Source of the DNA: Rhodopseudomonas sp. P2A-2r
Lineage (GTDB): Bacteria > Pseudomonadota > Alphaproteobacteria > Rhizobiales > Xanthobacteraceae
Direction of reading: 5' to 3'
Assembly: GCF_026015985.1 (NCBI RefSeq)
Contig: NZ_CP110389.1
Coordinates: 248,001 to 312,000 of the forward strand
DNA: 64,000 bases
Shown: positions 12,146 to 22,389 of the stretch, piece after piece
Layout: every line of letters begins with the position of its first letter
Position numbering within the stretch: position 1 is the first letter of the stretch
The notes under the pieces: generated by a model
Database searches by the model: none
Seen by the model: the letters and a program-made list of their open reading frames with translations, nothing else
Told to the model about the DNA's origin: nothing
Position numbers and translations under genes: made by a program

Positions 12146-12784
12146 ATGACTCAACATCGCCGAATCACCGGCCGCCTCGTGATCGCCACCCACAATCCCG
12201 GCAAGCTGGCCGAGATGCGCGAGCTGCTGGCGCCTTACGGCATCGAGGCCGTCTCTGCCGGCGAACTCGGGCTCGGCGAGCCCGACGAGACCGGCTATAC
12301 TTTTAAAACCAATGCCGCCATCAAGGCGATTGCCGCAGCGCAGGCTGCGCAACTGCCGGCCTTTGCCGACGATTCCGGTCTGGTGGTGGACGCGCTCGAC
12401 GGCGCTCCGGGCATCTACTCCGCGCGCTGGGCCGGCGAGTCCAAGGATTTCACCGCGGCGATGACGCAAATCGAACGACTGCTGCAGGAGCGCGGCGCCA
12501 CCACGCCGGACAAGCGCAAGGCGCATTTCGTCTCGGCGCTGTGCGTCGCCTGGCCCGACGGGCATCTGGAAGAGGTCGAGGCCCGCGCTGACGGCACGCT
12601 GGTGTGGCCGGTGCGTGGCGATGCCGGCTTCGGCTACGACCCGTCGTTCCTGCCGGACGGCCACACCCGCACATTCGGCGAGATGACCAGCATCGAGAAG
12701 CACGGCCTGCCGCCACTCGGCCTCGGCCTGTCGCACCGCGCAAAAGCCTTCGTCAAACTGGCGGAGATCTGCCTTGAGCGCTGA
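12146..12784 (+). CDS. rdgB: XTP/dITP diphosphatase (non-canonical purine NTP pyrophosphatase)
   Basis: Removes ITP/XTP from the nucleotide pool. 212 residues with [18 protein letters not shown] at the N-terminus, [25 protein letters not shown] near residue 75, and [20 protein letters not shown] near the C-terminus: the Ham1-family signatures. The 3' end overlaps hemW by 11 nt, so the two are translationally coupled. Confidence 0.97.
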   Translation: MTQHRRITGRLVIATHNPGKLAEMRELLAPYGIEAVSAGELGLGEPDETGYTFKTNAAIKAIAAAQAAQLPAFADDSGLVVDALDGAPGIYSARWAGESKDFTAAMTQIERLLQERGATTPDKRKAHFVSALCVAWPDGHLEEVEARADGTLVWPVRGDAGFGYDPSFLPDGHTRTFGEMTSIEKHGLPPLGLGLSHRAKAFVKLAEICLER

Positions 12785-13934
12785 CGCGAGACAGGACGCC
12801 TTCGGCGTCTATGTGCACTGGCCGTTCTGCCTGTCGAAGTGTCCCTATTGCGACTTCAACAGCCATGTCCGCCACCAGCCGATCGACGAGGAACGTTTTG
12901 CCCGCGCCTTCGCGCGCGAGATCGAGACCACCGCGGCGCGCACACCCGGCCGCACCGTGTCGTCGATCTTTTTCGGCGGCGGCACGCCGTCGCTGATGAA
13001 GCCGCAGACCATCGGCGCCATCCTCGATTCCATCGGCAAGCACTGGCACGTCGCTGATGATGCCGAAGTGTCGCTGGAAGCCAATCCGACCTCCGTCGAT
13101 GCGACGCGTTTTCACGGCTACCGCGCCGCCGGCGTCAATCGCGTCTCGCTCGGCGTGCAGGCACTCGACGATGCCTCGCTGAAATCCCTCGGCCGTCTCC
13201 ACACTGCGCGCGAGGCGCTGGATGCGGTGGCGATCGCGCGCAGCGCCTTCGATCGCTATTCCTTCGATCTCATCTATGCGCGCCCCGACCAGACGCCGGA
13301 GATGTGGACCAGCGAACTCAAGCTCGCGATCTCGGAAGCCGCCGAGCATCTGTCGCTGTATCAACTGACCATCGAGGAAGGCACGCCGTTCTTCGGCCTG
13401 CACGCCGCCGGCAAGCTGAAGACGCCGGACGAAGACATGGCGCGGCGTCTGTACGACGTGACACAGGAGGTCTGCGCGCAACAGGGCCTGCCATCCTACG
13501 AGATTTCCAACCACGCCCGCCCCGGCGCGGAATGCAAACATAACCTCGTTTACTGGCGCGGCCAGGAATATGCCGGCATCGGCCCGGGCGCCCACGGCCG
13601 GCTCGACATCGACGGTATCCGCCACGCCATCGCCACCGAGAAGCGGCCGGAGGCCTGGGTGACGCGCGTCGAGGACACCGGCGATGGCGTCATCACCGAC
13701 GACCTGCTGAACAGCGAAGAACGCGCCGACGAGTTTTTGCTGATGGGGCTGCGGCTCAGGGAAGGCATCGACCCCGCGCGCTACAAGGCGCTCTCCGGCC
13801 GCGCGCTCGATGCCGACCGCATCAGAATCCTGCGCGACGAAGGCGCCATCGTTGTCGAGGACAGCGGCCGCCTGCGCGTCACGCAGGAGGGCTTTCCAGT
13901 GCTCGATGCGGTGGTCGCGGATCTGGCGGCCTGA
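12774..13934 (+). CDS. hemW: Radical SAM heme chaperone HemW (HemN-like)
   Basis: 386 residues. The radical SAM cluster motif CxxxCxxC is at residues 23-30 ([13 protein letters not shown]); the extra residues of true coproporphyrinogen dehydrogenase HemN are absent, which favours HemW, a heme-trafficking protein. [10 protein letters not shown] (about 65) and [11 protein letters not shown] (about 195) are typical. It overlaps rdgB. Confidence 0.93.
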   Translation: MSADARQDAFGVYVHWPFCLSKCPYCDFNSHVRHQPIDEERFARAFAREIETTAARTPGRTVSSIFFGGGTPSLMKPQTIGAILDSIGKHWHVADDAEVSLEANPTSVDATRFHGYRAAGVNRVSLGVQALDDASLKSLGRLHTAREALDAVAIARSAFDRYSFDLIYARPDQTPEMWTSELKLAISEAAEHLSLYQLTIEEGTPFFGLHAAGKLKTPDEDMARRLYDVTQEVCAQQGLPSYEISNHARPGAECKHNLVYWRGQEYAGIGPGAHGRLDIDGIRHAIATEKRPEAWVTRVEDTGDGVITDDLLNSEERADEFLLMGLRLREGIDPARYKALSGRALDADRIRILRDEGAIVVEDSGRLRVTQEGFPVLDAVVADLAA

Positions 13935-14083
13935 ACTTGTCCCGGACGCGGTGCGGCATCCTTCATGCCGCTCCGCAGAGCAGGGACCGTCGCGGGCGAC
14001 CGAGTTTGGTACGGTCCCGGCTCTGCAGTGCACTACGCCTCCTGATGGAGGCGCACTGCACTGCGTCCGGGACAAGTTTCAGT
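13935..14083. repeat. Palindromic repeat between convergent hemW and the lipoprotein gene
   Basis: The outer arms CTTGTCCCGGACGC and GCGTCCGGGACAAG are perfect inverted copies about 100 bp apart. The inside has CTCCGCAGAGCAGGGACC and a GCAGTGCACTAC/GCACTGCACTGC hairpin. Likely acts as a two-way transcript end between the convergent genes (inference). Confidence 0.75.
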
Positions 14084-14084
14084 G

Positions 14085-15290
14085 TTACGTCCCGAAACTC
14101 TTCGGCGATCCCGCTACCGACTGACCGCCGCCGGGCGCCACGCGCATGATCGCGAGGCCGCGCTCGTTGGTGCCGTCGCTGCGGAAGCGGAACAGGCCAT
14201 CGATGCCGGCGAAGCCCGACGTATTGGTCAGCACCTCCGGCGAAAAGCGCTGGCCGCCCTGGGTGCGGGCGAGCGCGGCGACCAGCGCCACCGCGTCATA
14301 GGCCAGCGTCGCGGTGCGCACCGGATCGGCGCCGTACTTGGCGCGGTAGCGACCGGCGAAGGCACGGAAGCCGGACGGATCCGGCGCGGCGTAAAGGCCG
14401 CCCTGCAGATTGGCGCTGCCATAGACCCGCGGATTGTCCCACAGCCCGGTGCCGAGCAGTTGCACGTTGCGCAGATTGGCGCCCGCCCCGACCAGCGCAT
14501 CGGCGGTGGTCACCACGGCGTCGCCATCGTCAGCCAGGAACAGCGCGTCGGCGCCGCCCAGCGCCGCCGCGATGTTGCGGGCGGCATTGCTGCGGTCGGT
14601 GCCGTATTTCTCGAACGCCACGATGCGTCCGCCCTTGCGGGCGACCGCCTGCTTGAACGCGGCTTCCACCACATTGCCATAGGCATTTTCCGGCAGCATG
14701 GCGGTGAAGGATTTCTTTCCGGTCGAGGCGGCGTAATCGATGATGCGGTTAACGTCGGACTCCGGCAGGAAGCTGAGCAGATAGACGCCGCGGCCGGCCA
14801 CGCTGGCATCGGTGGAGAATGCGATCACCGAGACGCCGCGGGCGCGCGCCAGTTGCGCCGTCGCCGGCACCGACTGCGCGAACAGCGGTCCGAGAATGAT
14901 TTCCGAGCCTTCGTCGAGCGCCTGCTGGGTGCCTTGCTGGGCGCCCTGCGGGCTGCCGGCGTCGTCTTTAATCAGCAGCTGGATATTGGGATTCTGGAAT
15001 TCGGCCAGCGCCATTTCGGCGGCGTTCTTCATCGACTGCGCGGCAACGCCGGCATTGCCCGCCGCCGACAGCGGCAGCAGCAGCCCGACCTTGACCTGGC
15101 CGGTTCCGACTGCGAGCGGCTGCTGCGCCGGGCCGGCCGGCGGCTGGCCGGGGCCACCACCAAAATTGTTACTCAGGGTCTGCTGGACTCCGGCACAGGC
15201 GCCCAGCAGGGGCGCGCCAAGAAGCAGCCCGAGCGCGGTGCGCCGGCTCGAACCCTGCCTGCCAAACCTGGGATTGAACGGTCCCGCCAT
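14085..15290 (-). CDS. Penicillin-binding protein activator / YraM-like periplasmic lipoprotein
   Basis: The start at 15290 gives MAGPFNPRFGRQGSSRRTALGLLLGAPLLGACAG, a lipoprotein signal with lipobox LGAC. The mature part has a type I periplasmic-binding fold (QVKVGLLLPLSAAGNAGVA, IVAFEKYGTD..., RTATLAYDAVALVAAL), as in LppC/LpoA-like proteins and leucine-binding proteins. The position next to rsmI and yraN matches the yraM-rsmI-yraN cluster of other proteobacteria. About 401 residues. Probable role: helper of peptidoglycan synthases. Confidence 0.85.
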   Translation of the reverse strand: MAGPFNPRFGRQGSSRRTALGLLLGAPLLGACAGVQQTLSNNFGGGPGQPPAGPAQQPLAVGTGQVKVGLLLPLSAAGNAGVAAQSMKNAAEMALAEFQNPNIQLLIKDDAGSPQGAQQGTQQALDEGSEIILGPLFAQSVPATAQLARARGVSVIAFSTDASVAGRGVYLLSFLPESDVNRIIDYAASTGKKSFTAMLPENAYGNVVEAAFKQAVARKGGRIVAFEKYGTDRSNAARNIAAALGGADALFLADDGDAVVTTADALVGAGANLRNVQLLGTGLWDNPRVYGSANLQGGLYAAPDPSGFRAFAGRYRAKYGADPVRTATLAYDAVALVAALARTQGGQRFSPEVLTNTSGFAGIDGLFRFRSDGTNERGLAIMRVAPGGGQSVAGSPKSFGT

Positions 15291-15508
15291 CGCATTTCTT
15301 CCTCGACCGACCGAGATCGGCCCGGACTTCCACCTCCAGACATGGAGGGTCAATTCCGACATATTGTCGGCAAAAAGTTAACCAAAACAAAAGCTTTATG
15401 GCCGGTTCAACCCGGTCACCCACCGACCATGGCATGGCGCCGATGAACGGAAGCGAAATGTCGGAAAAACGGCTGTCCCCGGTTTCTGCAATTCCCTACA
15501 TTGGCGCG

Positions 15509-16477
15509 ATGCGCCCAACTCAAGCCTCCCCATCGCTCCCCGCGGATCCGCAGCCGGCCTCGGCGCGGACCTTCGCCATCTCCGGCCACCTGCTGACGGC
15601 GCCGAAGGCGGCGCCCGGGCTGCATCTGGTGGCCACCCCGATCGGCAATCTCGGCGACATCACCATCCGCGCGCTGGAAACGCTGGCTGGCTGTGACATC
15701 ATCGCCTGCGAGGACACCAGGATCACACGGCGGCTGACCGAGCGCTATTCGATTTCCGGGCTGCTGAAGCAATATCACGAGCACAATGCCGAGCAGGCGC
15801 GGCCGAAAATTCTCGAAAAGCTCGCCCAGGGCGCCTCCATCGCGCTGGTCTCCGACGCCGGCACGCCGCTGATTTCCGATCCCGGCTTCAAGCTGGTGCG
15901 CGAGGTCTACGCCGCCGGATTCAACGTCATCGCCCTCCCCGGCCCGTCCTCGGTGCTGGCGGCACTCGCCGTAGCGGCATTGCCTACCGACCGCTTCTTC
16001 TTCGAAGGCTTTCTGCCGTCGCGGCAGATGGCGCGCCGCGCCCGCCTGACCGAACTGTCGCGCATCGACGCCACGCTGGTGATGTTCGATTCCGGCAACC
16101 GCGTGCAGGACACGCTGGCCGACCTCGCCGACATCATGGGCAACCGCGACGCCGCGATCTGCCGCGAACTGACCAAGATGCATGAGGAAGTGCGCCGCGC
16201 AAAAGTCTCCGAACTTGCCGCCGTGGCTGGCGAACTTGAGACCCGCGGCGAGTTCGTGCTGGTGATCGGCCCGCCGGCAGCCGATGCGCAACTGATGACC
16301 GAGGGCGATCTCGACGCCATGCTGCGCGCCTCGCTGGCGCATGACAGCGTCAAGGATGCGGTGGCCCATGCCGTCGAGGTGTCGGGCCGGCCGCGCCGCG
16401 AGATCTATGCCCGCGCCCTCGAACTCGCCAAGCAGAACCGGCCGGACCGCCAAGATGGCGAAGACACGGAAGACTGA
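15509..16477 (+). CDS. rsmI: 16S rRNA (cytidine-2'-O)-methyltransferase RsmI
   Basis: Methylates C1402 of 16S r[26 protein letters not shown] near residue 36 and [15 protein letters not shown] are family signatures, with [14 protein letters not shown] near residue 110 and [11 protein letters not shown] near 140. The start at 15509 (MRPTQAS) is preferred; an ATG at 15458 is also in frame. Divergent from the YraM-like gene; the 3' end overlaps yraN by 23 nt. Confidence 0.95.
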   Translation: MRPTQASPSLPADPQPASARTFAISGHLLTAPKAAPGLHLVATPIGNLGDITIRALETLAGCDIIACEDTRITRRLTERYSISGLLKQYHEHNAEQARPKILEKLAQGASIALVSDAGTPLISDPGFKLVREVYAAGFNVIALPGPSSVLAALAVAALPTDRFFFEGFLPSRQMARRARLTELSRIDATLVMFDSGNRVQDTLADLADIMGNRDAAICRELTKMHEEVRRAKVSELAAVAGELETRGEFVLVIGPPAADAQLMTEGDLDAMLRASLAHDSVKDAVAHAVEVSGRPRREIYARALELAKQNRPDRQDGEDTED

Positions 16478-16877
16478 CGAGCTCGCGCACGGCGCGCCGG
16501 CGGCGAAAGTCCCCGCGCCGGAGCGCGTGGCCGCGTTCCGCACCGGCCTCTCGGCCGAAAGCCGTGCCGCCGCCTGGCTGATCGCCAAGGGTTATTCGAT
16601 CCTGGCGCGGCGGTTTCGCTCGCCCTATGGCGAGATCGACATCGTCGCGCGCCGGCGCCGCCTGGTCGCCTTTGTCGAGGTCAAGGCGCGGGCCAGCCTC
16701 GACGAGGCCGCCTATGCGGTGACACCGCGGCAGCAGCGCCGTATCGTCGAGGCCGCGCAGGCCTGGCTGATGACCCACCCCGAACACGCCGAATTCGACC
16801 TGCGTTTCGACGTCATGCTGATTGCGCCGGGACATCTGCCACGCCATCTGTTAGCGGCATTCGACGCCAGCGCCTGA
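16455..16877 (+). CDS. yraN: YraN family endonuclease-like protein (UPF0102)
   Basis: 140 residues with the restriction-endonuclease-like core [21 protein letters not shown] (Asp and EVK catalytic-type residues), found in all YraN/UPF0102 proteins. Biochemical role unproven. The start at 16455 ([10 protein letters not shown]) overlaps the end of rsmI, as expected for a coupled pair. Confidence 0.93.
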   Translation: MAKTRKTDELAHGAPAAKVPAPERVAAFRTGLSAESRAAAWLIAKGYSILARRFRSPYGEIDIVARRRRLVAFVEVKARASLDEAAYAVTPRQQRRIVEAAQAWLMTHPEHAEFDLRFDVMLIAPGHLPRHLLAAFDASA

Positions 16878-16914
16878 CCCTCCACCTTCCCGACCACAAC
16901 TCCGGATTTCCTGC

Positions 16915-17856
16915 ATGACCTTGAACGTCGCCGTCCAGATGGACCCCATCGCGCGCATCAACCACAAGGGCGATTCGACCTTTGCCATGATGCTGGAGGC
17001 GCAGAAGCGCGGCCACGCATTGTCCTATTACACCCCGGACAAGCTCTCACTGCGCGGCAACAACGTGGTGGCGCCGGTGCAGAAGCTGACCGTGCGCGAC
17101 GTCGAGGGCGATTACTTCAGCCTCGGCGAACCCGAGCGCGTCAACATGGAATCCTTCGACGTGGTGCTGCTGCGCCAGGATCCGCCGTTCGATCTCGCCT
17201 ACATCACCTCGACGCACCTGCTCGAGCGCATCCATCCGAAGACGCTGGTGGTCAATGACCCAGCCTCCGTGCGCAACGCGCCGGAAAAGATCTTCGTGAT
17301 GGGCTTTTCCGACCTGATGCCGCCGACGCTGATCTCGCGCGATCTCGGCGAGATCAATTCGTTCCGCGCCGAGCATGGCGCGGTGGTGATGAAACCGCTG
17401 CACGGCCATGGCGGCGCCGCGGTGTTTCGCGTGCTGCCGCAGGACATGAATTTCGGCTCGCTCTACGACATGTTCTCGGTGACCTTCAAGGAGCAGTGGG
17501 TGATCCAGTGCTTCCTTCCCGAAGTGAAACACGGCGACAAGCGCATCATCCTGATCGACGGCGAATTCGCCGGCGCGGTCAACCGCGTGCCGGCCGAAGA
17601 CGACCTGCGCTCCAACATGGTGCGCGGCGGCGCCGCCAAGGAGACCGAGCTGACGCCGCGCGAGCGCGAGATCTGCGCACGGCTCGGCCCCGCGCTGCGC
17701 GAGCGCGGGCTGCTGTTCGTCGGCATCGACGTGATCGACGGCAACCTCACGGAGATCAACGTCACCTCGCCGACCGGCATCCGCGCCATCGCCAGGCTTG
17801 GCGGCCCGGATGTGGCAGCACGGCTGTGGGACGTGATCGAGAAGAAGCGCGGCTGA
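16915..17856 (+). CDS. gshB: Glutathione synthetase
   Basis: ATP-grasp ligase joining gamma-glutamylcysteine and glycine. 313 residues: [28 protein letters not shown] at the N-terminus, [13 protein letters not shown] near residue 83, [16 protein letters not shown] near 160 (ATP grasp), and [15 protein letters not shown] near the C-terminus. In related genomes I expect comM/yifB directly downstream; here it is displaced (see the comM remnants). Confidence 0.97.
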   Translation: MTLNVAVQMDPIARINHKGDSTFAMMLEAQKRGHALSYYTPDKLSLRGNNVVAPVQKLTVRDVEGDYFSLGEPERVNMESFDVVLLRQDPPFDLAYITSTHLLERIHPKTLVVNDPASVRNAPEKIFVMGFSDLMPPTLISRDLGEINSFRAEHGAVVMKPLHGHGGAAVFRVLPQDMNFGSLYDMFSVTFKEQWVIQCFLPEVKHGDKRIILIDGEFAGAVNRVPAEDDLRSNMVRGGAAKETELTPREREICARLGPALRERGLLFVGIDVIDGNLTEINVTSPTGIRAIARLGGPDVAARLWDVIEKKRG

Positions 17857-17863
17857 TGCATTG

Positions 17864-17940
17864 ATATCCGGGGCTCACGCGTGCTGCGCGTGCATGCCCC
17901 GGATTGACACACGGCTTCGCTGCGTCGCGTCAACGACCGC
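17864..17940. repeat. Palindromic sequence downstream of gshB
   Basis: ATCCGGGGC...GCCCCGGAT arms surround a CACGCGTGCTGCGCGTG hairpin, followed by CACGGCTTCGCTGCGTCG. It is short, non-coding and could end the gshB transcript. The rest of the spacer up to 18085 shows nothing else. Confidence 0.5.
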
Positions 17941-18085
17941 AACGCATGAAACTTCTGTGACGCCGTTTCGCTCTTCGCGGTTCCGCTTGCCAGCATTTGG
18001 CGGCGGGGGCAGCATATGCGCACGCGCCCGGCCAATCGGGCGGCCCGCCTGACAGCGGCAAGAAAGCAATCAAGGGAGATTCCGA

Positions 18086-19054
18086 ATGACGCTCGAATTG
18101 TCGCGACGCTCGCTGCTCGCCCTCGGTGCCGGACTGACCACCAGCATGGTCGGCGGAGGCGCATTGGCGAAGGCGCCCAAGCTCGGAACGCAATCGCCCT
18201 ACTTCCATCGCTTCATGCTCGGCAGCGCCGAGGTCTCGGTGGTCTCAGACGGACCTTTGCCGCTCGGCGATCCCTCCGGCACCTTCATCGGCGTGCCCCA
18301 GGAGGAGGTGAAGAAGATGCTCACCGACAACTTCCTCGATCCCGGCAACGTGGTGCTCGAGCAGAACATTCCGATCGTCAACATGGACGACCGGCTGATC
18401 ATGTTCGACACCGGCATGGGCACGTCGAAATTATTCGGGCCGACTACCGGGCGTTTGATGAAGAGTATCGGCGAGGCCGGTCTCAAGCCGGAGGACATCG
18501 ACGCCATCGTGTGCTCGCACGCCCACGTCGATCATATCGGCGGCATCGTCGACGCCAACGACAAGCCGCTGTTTCCCAATGCGCAGGTCTATATCAGCGA
18601 GGAGGACCTCAAGTTCTGGACCGACGAGGGCAAGCTCGGCTCGCCGCTCAAGGACTTCATCGTCCACGCGCGAAAGAACCTGATGCCGGTGCGTGAACGC
18701 CTGGTGTTCTTCAAGGACGGCCAGGAATTCCTCCCCGGCGTCACCGCGCTGGCAGCGCCCGGCCACACCTTCGGCCACCACATGTTCATGATCCAGTCGA
18801 ACGGCCAATCCTTCGCCTTCCTCGGCGACCTCACCCATCACGCGATCCTGCTGATGGAGAAGCCGCGGATGGAGTTCTCCTACGATTCCGATCCGAAGAT
18901 GGCGGCGGCGACGCGGGTCAAGATGCTCGACATGCTCGCGGCCAACAAGATCGCGGTGATGTCCTATCACTTCGCCTGGCCCGGCTTTGGCCATGTGGTG
19001 AAGAATGGCGACGGCTTCCACTACATCGCCGAGCCGATGAACATGAGCCTTTGA
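18086..19054 (+). CDS. Exported metallo-beta-lactamase-fold hydrolase
   Basis: 322 residues. The N-terminus LELSRRSLLALGAGLTTSMVG is a Tat-type signal (RR then hydrophobic run). The metal-binding motif HxHxDH is in CSHAHVDHIGG near residue 150, with further His in APGHTFGHHMF and LGDLTHHAIL. Resembles periplasmic lactonase/quorum-quenching-like or generic MBL hydrolases; substrate unknown. AGGGAGATTCCG upstream of the ATG gives a good ribosome site. First gene of the accessory zone after gshB. Confidence 0.88.
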   Translation: MTLELSRRSLLALGAGLTTSMVGGGALAKAPKLGTQSPYFHRFMLGSAEVSVVSDGPLPLGDPSGTFIGVPQEEVKKMLTDNFLDPGNVVLEQNIPIVNMDDRLIMFDTGMGTSKLFGPTTGRLMKSIGEAGLKPEDIDAIVCSHAHVDHIGGIVDANDKPLFPNAQVYISEEDLKFWTDEGKLGSPLKDFIVHARKNLMPVRERLVFFKDGQEFLPGVTALAAPGHTFGHHMFMIQSNGQSFAFLGDLTHHAILLMEKPRMEFSYDSDPKMAAATRVKMLDMLAANKIAVMSYHFAWPGFGHVVKNGDGFHYIAEPMNMSL

Positions 19055-19175
19055 CCCCGCCGAAAATCGTTACGGCAAACCCGTGACAGCGTGCGGCAGA
19101 CCTGAGGCAGGCCTGCCGCCACGCGCCGCCGGTCATCAGCAGCGCTGCAATGCACCCGCCCCCGTCAAACCGCAT

Positions 19176-19189
19176 TTGATTCACATCAA
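19176..19189. promoter_or_regulatory. FNR/FixK-type binding site upstream of bchE'
   Basis: TTGATTCACATCAA is a perfect match to the FNR/FixK consensus TTGAT-N4-ATCAA. It lies about 35 bp before the first bchE-homologous codon. FNR/FixK control fits an oxygen-sensitive radical SAM cyclase used at low oxygen. Confidence 0.7.
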
Positions 19190-19207
19190 AGCGTCAAGAC
19201 AACCTGA

Positions 19208-19225
19208 TGTCATGCTTCCTTTACA
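19208..19225. promoter_or_regulatory. PpsR/CrtJ-like site (TGT-N12-ACA)
   Basis: TGT at 19208-19210 and ACA at 19223-19225 are separated by exactly 12 nt, the consensus spacing of PpsR/CrtJ, the repressor of photosynthesis genes. This short pattern occurs by chance fairly often, and the right half overlaps the start of bchE homology, so the site is tentative. Confidence 0.35.
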
Positions 19226-20575
19226 TTTGAGATCGCCAAGGAGATTCATCCCAAGGCGCTGACCGTGCTGGGCGGCATCCATGCCACCTTCATGTATCAG
19301 CAGGTGCTGACGGAGGCGCCGTGGATCGATGCGATCGTGCGCGGCGAGGGCGAGGAGATCTTCGTCAACCTGCTGCGGGCGCTCGAAGACGGGCGCTGGC
19401 CCGGGCAGCGCCACGACATCAAAGCCATCGCCTTCCGCGGCGGCGAGACGGTGGTCGCCACCGCGGCGGCGCCGACGGTGAAGAACCTCGACGCCATCAC
19501 GCCGGACTGGGGCGTGCTGGAGTGGAGCAAGTACATCTACATTCCCATGGGCAAGCGCGTCGCCATTCCCAACATGGCGCGCGGCTGTCCCTTCACCTGC
19601 AGCTTCTGCTCGCAGTGGAAGTTCTGGCGCGACTACCGGATTCGCGATCCCAAGCGCGTGGTCGACGAGATCGAGGGTCTGATCCGCGACCACGACATCG
19701 GCTTCTTCATCCTCGCCGACGAGGAGCCGACCATCAACAAGAAGAAGTTCGTGGCGTTCTGCGAGGAGTTGATCCGCCGCGACCTCGGGATCCTGTGGGG
19801 CATCAACACCCGCGTCACCGATATCCTGCGCGACGAGGCGCTGCTGCCGCTGTGCCGCAAGGCCGGCCTGATCCACGTCTCGCTCGGCACCGAGGCGGCG
19901 GCGCAGCTCAAGCTCGACCGCTTCAACAAGGAGACCACCGTCGCGCAGAACAAGAAGGCGATCCAGCTGCTGCGCGACGCCGGCATCGTGGTCGAGGCGC
20001 AGTTCATCGTCGGGCTGGAGAACGAGACCCGCGAGACTCTGGAAGAGACCTACCGGATGGCGCGGGACTGGAAGCCCGATCTCGCCAACTGGGCGATGTA
20101 CACGCCATGGCCGTTCTCCGACCTCTTCCGCGAGCTCGGCGACAAGGTCGAGGTGTTCGACTACGAGAAGTGCAATTTCGTTTCGCCGATCATGAAGCCT
20201 GATGCCATGGACCGCGCCGAGCTGCTCGACCGGGTGATGCACAACTACCGGCGCTTCTACATGAACAAGGCGCTGTTCTCCTATCCCTGGGCCGGCACCG
20301 GCGAACGGCGCCGCTATCTGCTCGGCTGCCTGAAAGCGTTTCTCAAATCCGGCTTCGAGCGCAAGTTCTACGATCTCGGCCGCGTCAACGACTGGGGGCC
20401 GCAATCCAAGGACAAGGTGAAGTTCGCCCTCGACGCGACGCACAAGCGCGCCGACATCAGCGCGGTGGAATGGAAGACCAGCCATAACCGCAAGGTCAGC
20501 GGCCCGCAGCAGGCCGAGCTGATGGGCTGCGGCGGCCATGACCATGCCGAACCGGCGACTCCTGCCGTGCATTGA
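19211..20575 (+). pseudogene. bchE: Mg-protoporphyrin IX monomethyl ester oxidative cyclase BchE, 5' truncated
   Basis: Radical SAM/B12 enzyme that closes ring E of bacteriochlorophyll without oxygen. Homology begins at [29 protein letters not shown]; the N-terminal 90-110 residues (first part of the cobalamin-binding domain) are missing. A stop (19205-19207) precedes the frame and only a GTG at 19265 could start it. The rest is intact: GEGEEIF, the radical SAM cysteines in [17 protein letters not shown], and an open frame to the end (436 codons from the GTG). bchJ follows after 20 nt. Probably non-functional unless the missing part is an assembly error. Confidence 0.85.
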
Positions 20576-20595
20576 TACGATGAGGGACGGTGTGA

Positions 20596-21210
20596 ATGTC
20601 CGACGCTGTTCACGCTACGCATGACGCATCCTTCGGCCGCATCGGCCCCAATGCGATCACCCGCGTCGCCGAGGCGCTGGGCGCGATCGACGGCGCCGGC
20701 GCCGTCCGTCGCGTGTTCGAGACGGCGGGGCTGACGGACTATCTCGCCGCCGCTCCCGCGGACATGGTGGACGAACGGCATGTGACGCGGCTGCATTTGG
20801 CGCTGCGCGGCGATCTCGGAGGCGCGCGCGCCCGCACGGTCGGCTGGATTGCCGGCCAGCGCACCGCCGACTATCTGCTCGCGCACCGGATTCCGCAGCT
20901 AGCGCAGAGGTTGCTGCGCGCCCTGCCGGCGCCGGCCGCGAGCCGGCTGCTCGCCAGGGCCATCGCCGGCAACGCCTGGACCTTCGCCGGCACCGGCAGC
21001 TTCGCCGCACGCCATGGCCGCCCGACCACCTTCACCATCGCCAACTGCCCGATCTGCCGCGGACAAGACGCAACGAGCCCGTACTGCGATTTCTATGCGG
21101 CGACGTTCGAGCGGCTCTACGGGCGACTGGTCCACGCGGGCGCCCGCGTGGTGGAGACCGACTGCCAGGCCATGGGCGCCAGGGCCTGCGTGTTTACGAT
21201 CGCGTGGTAG
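20596..21210 (+). CDS. bchJ: BchJ, V4R-domain bacteriochlorophyll synthesis protein
   Basis: 204 residues. The C-terminal half has the V4R (4-vinyl reductase) fold with TFTIANCPICRGQ and the cysteine-containing VVETDCQAMGARACVF ending. BchJ was once called 4-vinyl protochlorophyllide reductase but is now seen as an accessory factor. It is 20 nt downstream of the broken bchE and probably shares its promoter. Apparently full length. It ends 33 bp from the convergent diguanylate cyclase. Confidence 0.85.
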   Translation: MSDAVHATHDASFGRIGPNAITRVAEALGAIDGAGAVRRVFETAGLTDYLAAAPADMVDERHVTRLHLALRGDLGGARARTVGWIAGQRTADYLLAHRIPQLAQRLLRALPAPAASRLLARAIAGNAWTFAGTGSFAARHGRPTTFTIANCPICRGQDATSPYCDFYAATFERLYGRLVHAGARVVETDCQAMGARACVFTIAW

Positions 21211-21243
21211 CAAATACCGCGATCGCAGCGATGACGCACGGCG

Positions 21244-22287
21244 TCAGGCTGCGGCCGACGAGCCGCTTGGGCGGCGGCCCGGACCGGGCTTGTGAATCCG
21301 GAACGTGCTGCGGCCGGCGGCCTTCGCCGCATACAGCGCGGCGTCCGCCATCATGAACAGTTGCGACGGCGCGCAGCCATCGACCAGCGCGATGCCCACC
21401 GATGCGCCGAGCTGCAGCTCGCGGCCGTTGAAGACGACGGGGCGGCGCATCGCCTCGACGATGGCGCGCGCGGTTTCCGAAATCTCCGCGAACTGCAGAT
21501 GCGGAGCCAGCATCACCGCGAACTCGTCGCCGCCGATCCGCGCCACCAGTTCGGCACCGGGACAGGCATTGCCGATGCGCAGCGCCGCCTCGCGCAGGCA
21601 TTCGTCGCCGGCGGCATGACCATAGCTGTCATTGACCGACTTGAACTCGTCGAGGTCGATCAGCAGCAGCGCGCCGAACGGCCTCTCGGCGGCGCTCAGT
21701 TCCGACAGGCGCGATTGAAACTGGCTGCGGTTGGCCAGCCCGGTCATGACGTCGAACTCGGCAAGGTAGCGATTGCGGTCGGCCAGAATCTTTTCTTCGG
21801 TGATGTCCTGCTTCATGCCGAAAATGCGCACCGCGACGTCGTCGACGCATTCCACCGTGGCGGTGATGCGGATCCAGCGCCGGTTGCCCTTCGGGGTGAC
21901 GATCTCGGTCTCCAGCGTGAAGCCGGTGCGGTCGGCGATCGCCTTGCTGCGCGCCGCGGTGAGCGCCCGCAGCGATTCCTCCGGATAACATTTGAGCGTG
22001 ACCGCGCGGTCCAGCGGCGTGCCGCGCTCCTGGTCGAACAGGTCGTAGACGACATCTGTCCAAGCCAGCGATTCATCGGCGAGGTTGCACTCCCACACAC
22101 CAATGCGCGCCGCCGCCGACGAGCGATTGAAGATCTTCTGGCTGTGCGCGAGCGAGGCAGCCTGCGCGCGGATCAGTTCCGCCTGCGCCGCGACGCGCGC
22201 CTTCAACAATTCGATCAATTCCGCCTGGTCAGACAAGACCGACTGCACGGGGAAGGGATCGGACATACTGCCGCTCGATTTGGTCAT
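21244..22287 (-). CDS. PAS-GGDEF diguanylate cyclase
   Basis: Makes the second messenger cyclic di-GMP. About 347 residues: a helical N-terminus (QAELIELLKARVAAQAELIRAQ), a PAS domain (about 55-165, ARIGVWECNLADESL...FGMKQDITEEK) and a GGDEF domain with VARIGGDEFAVML. An upstream RxxD inhibitory site is not obvious. No membrane segment, so a cytoplasmic sensor. Convergent with bchJ. Confidence 0.92.
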   Translation of the reverse strand: MTKSSGSMSDPFPVQSVLSDQAELIELLKARVAAQAELIRAQAASLAHSQKIFNRSSAAARIGVWECNLADESLAWTDVVYDLFDQERGTPLDRAVTLKCYPEESLRALTAARSKAIADRTGFTLETEIVTPKGNRRWIRITATVECVDDVAVRIFGMKQDITEEKILADRNRYLAEFDVMTGLANRSQFQSRLSELSAAERPFGALLLIDLDEFKSVNDSYGHAAGDECLREAALRIGNACPGAELVARIGGDEFAVMLAPHLQFAEISETARAIVEAMRRPVVFNGRELQLGASVGIALVDGCAPSQLFMMADAALYAAKAAGRSTFRIHKPGPGRRPSGSSAAA

Positions 22288-22389
22288 GGATGAATTCGGC
22301 AAAGCTCGCACGTCAGCGTTTAAGATTTTCTATAGGTGAGGGTAACCCGCGGCACTGTCGCAGTGCGTCGCACCGGGTTCCATGTGGAA

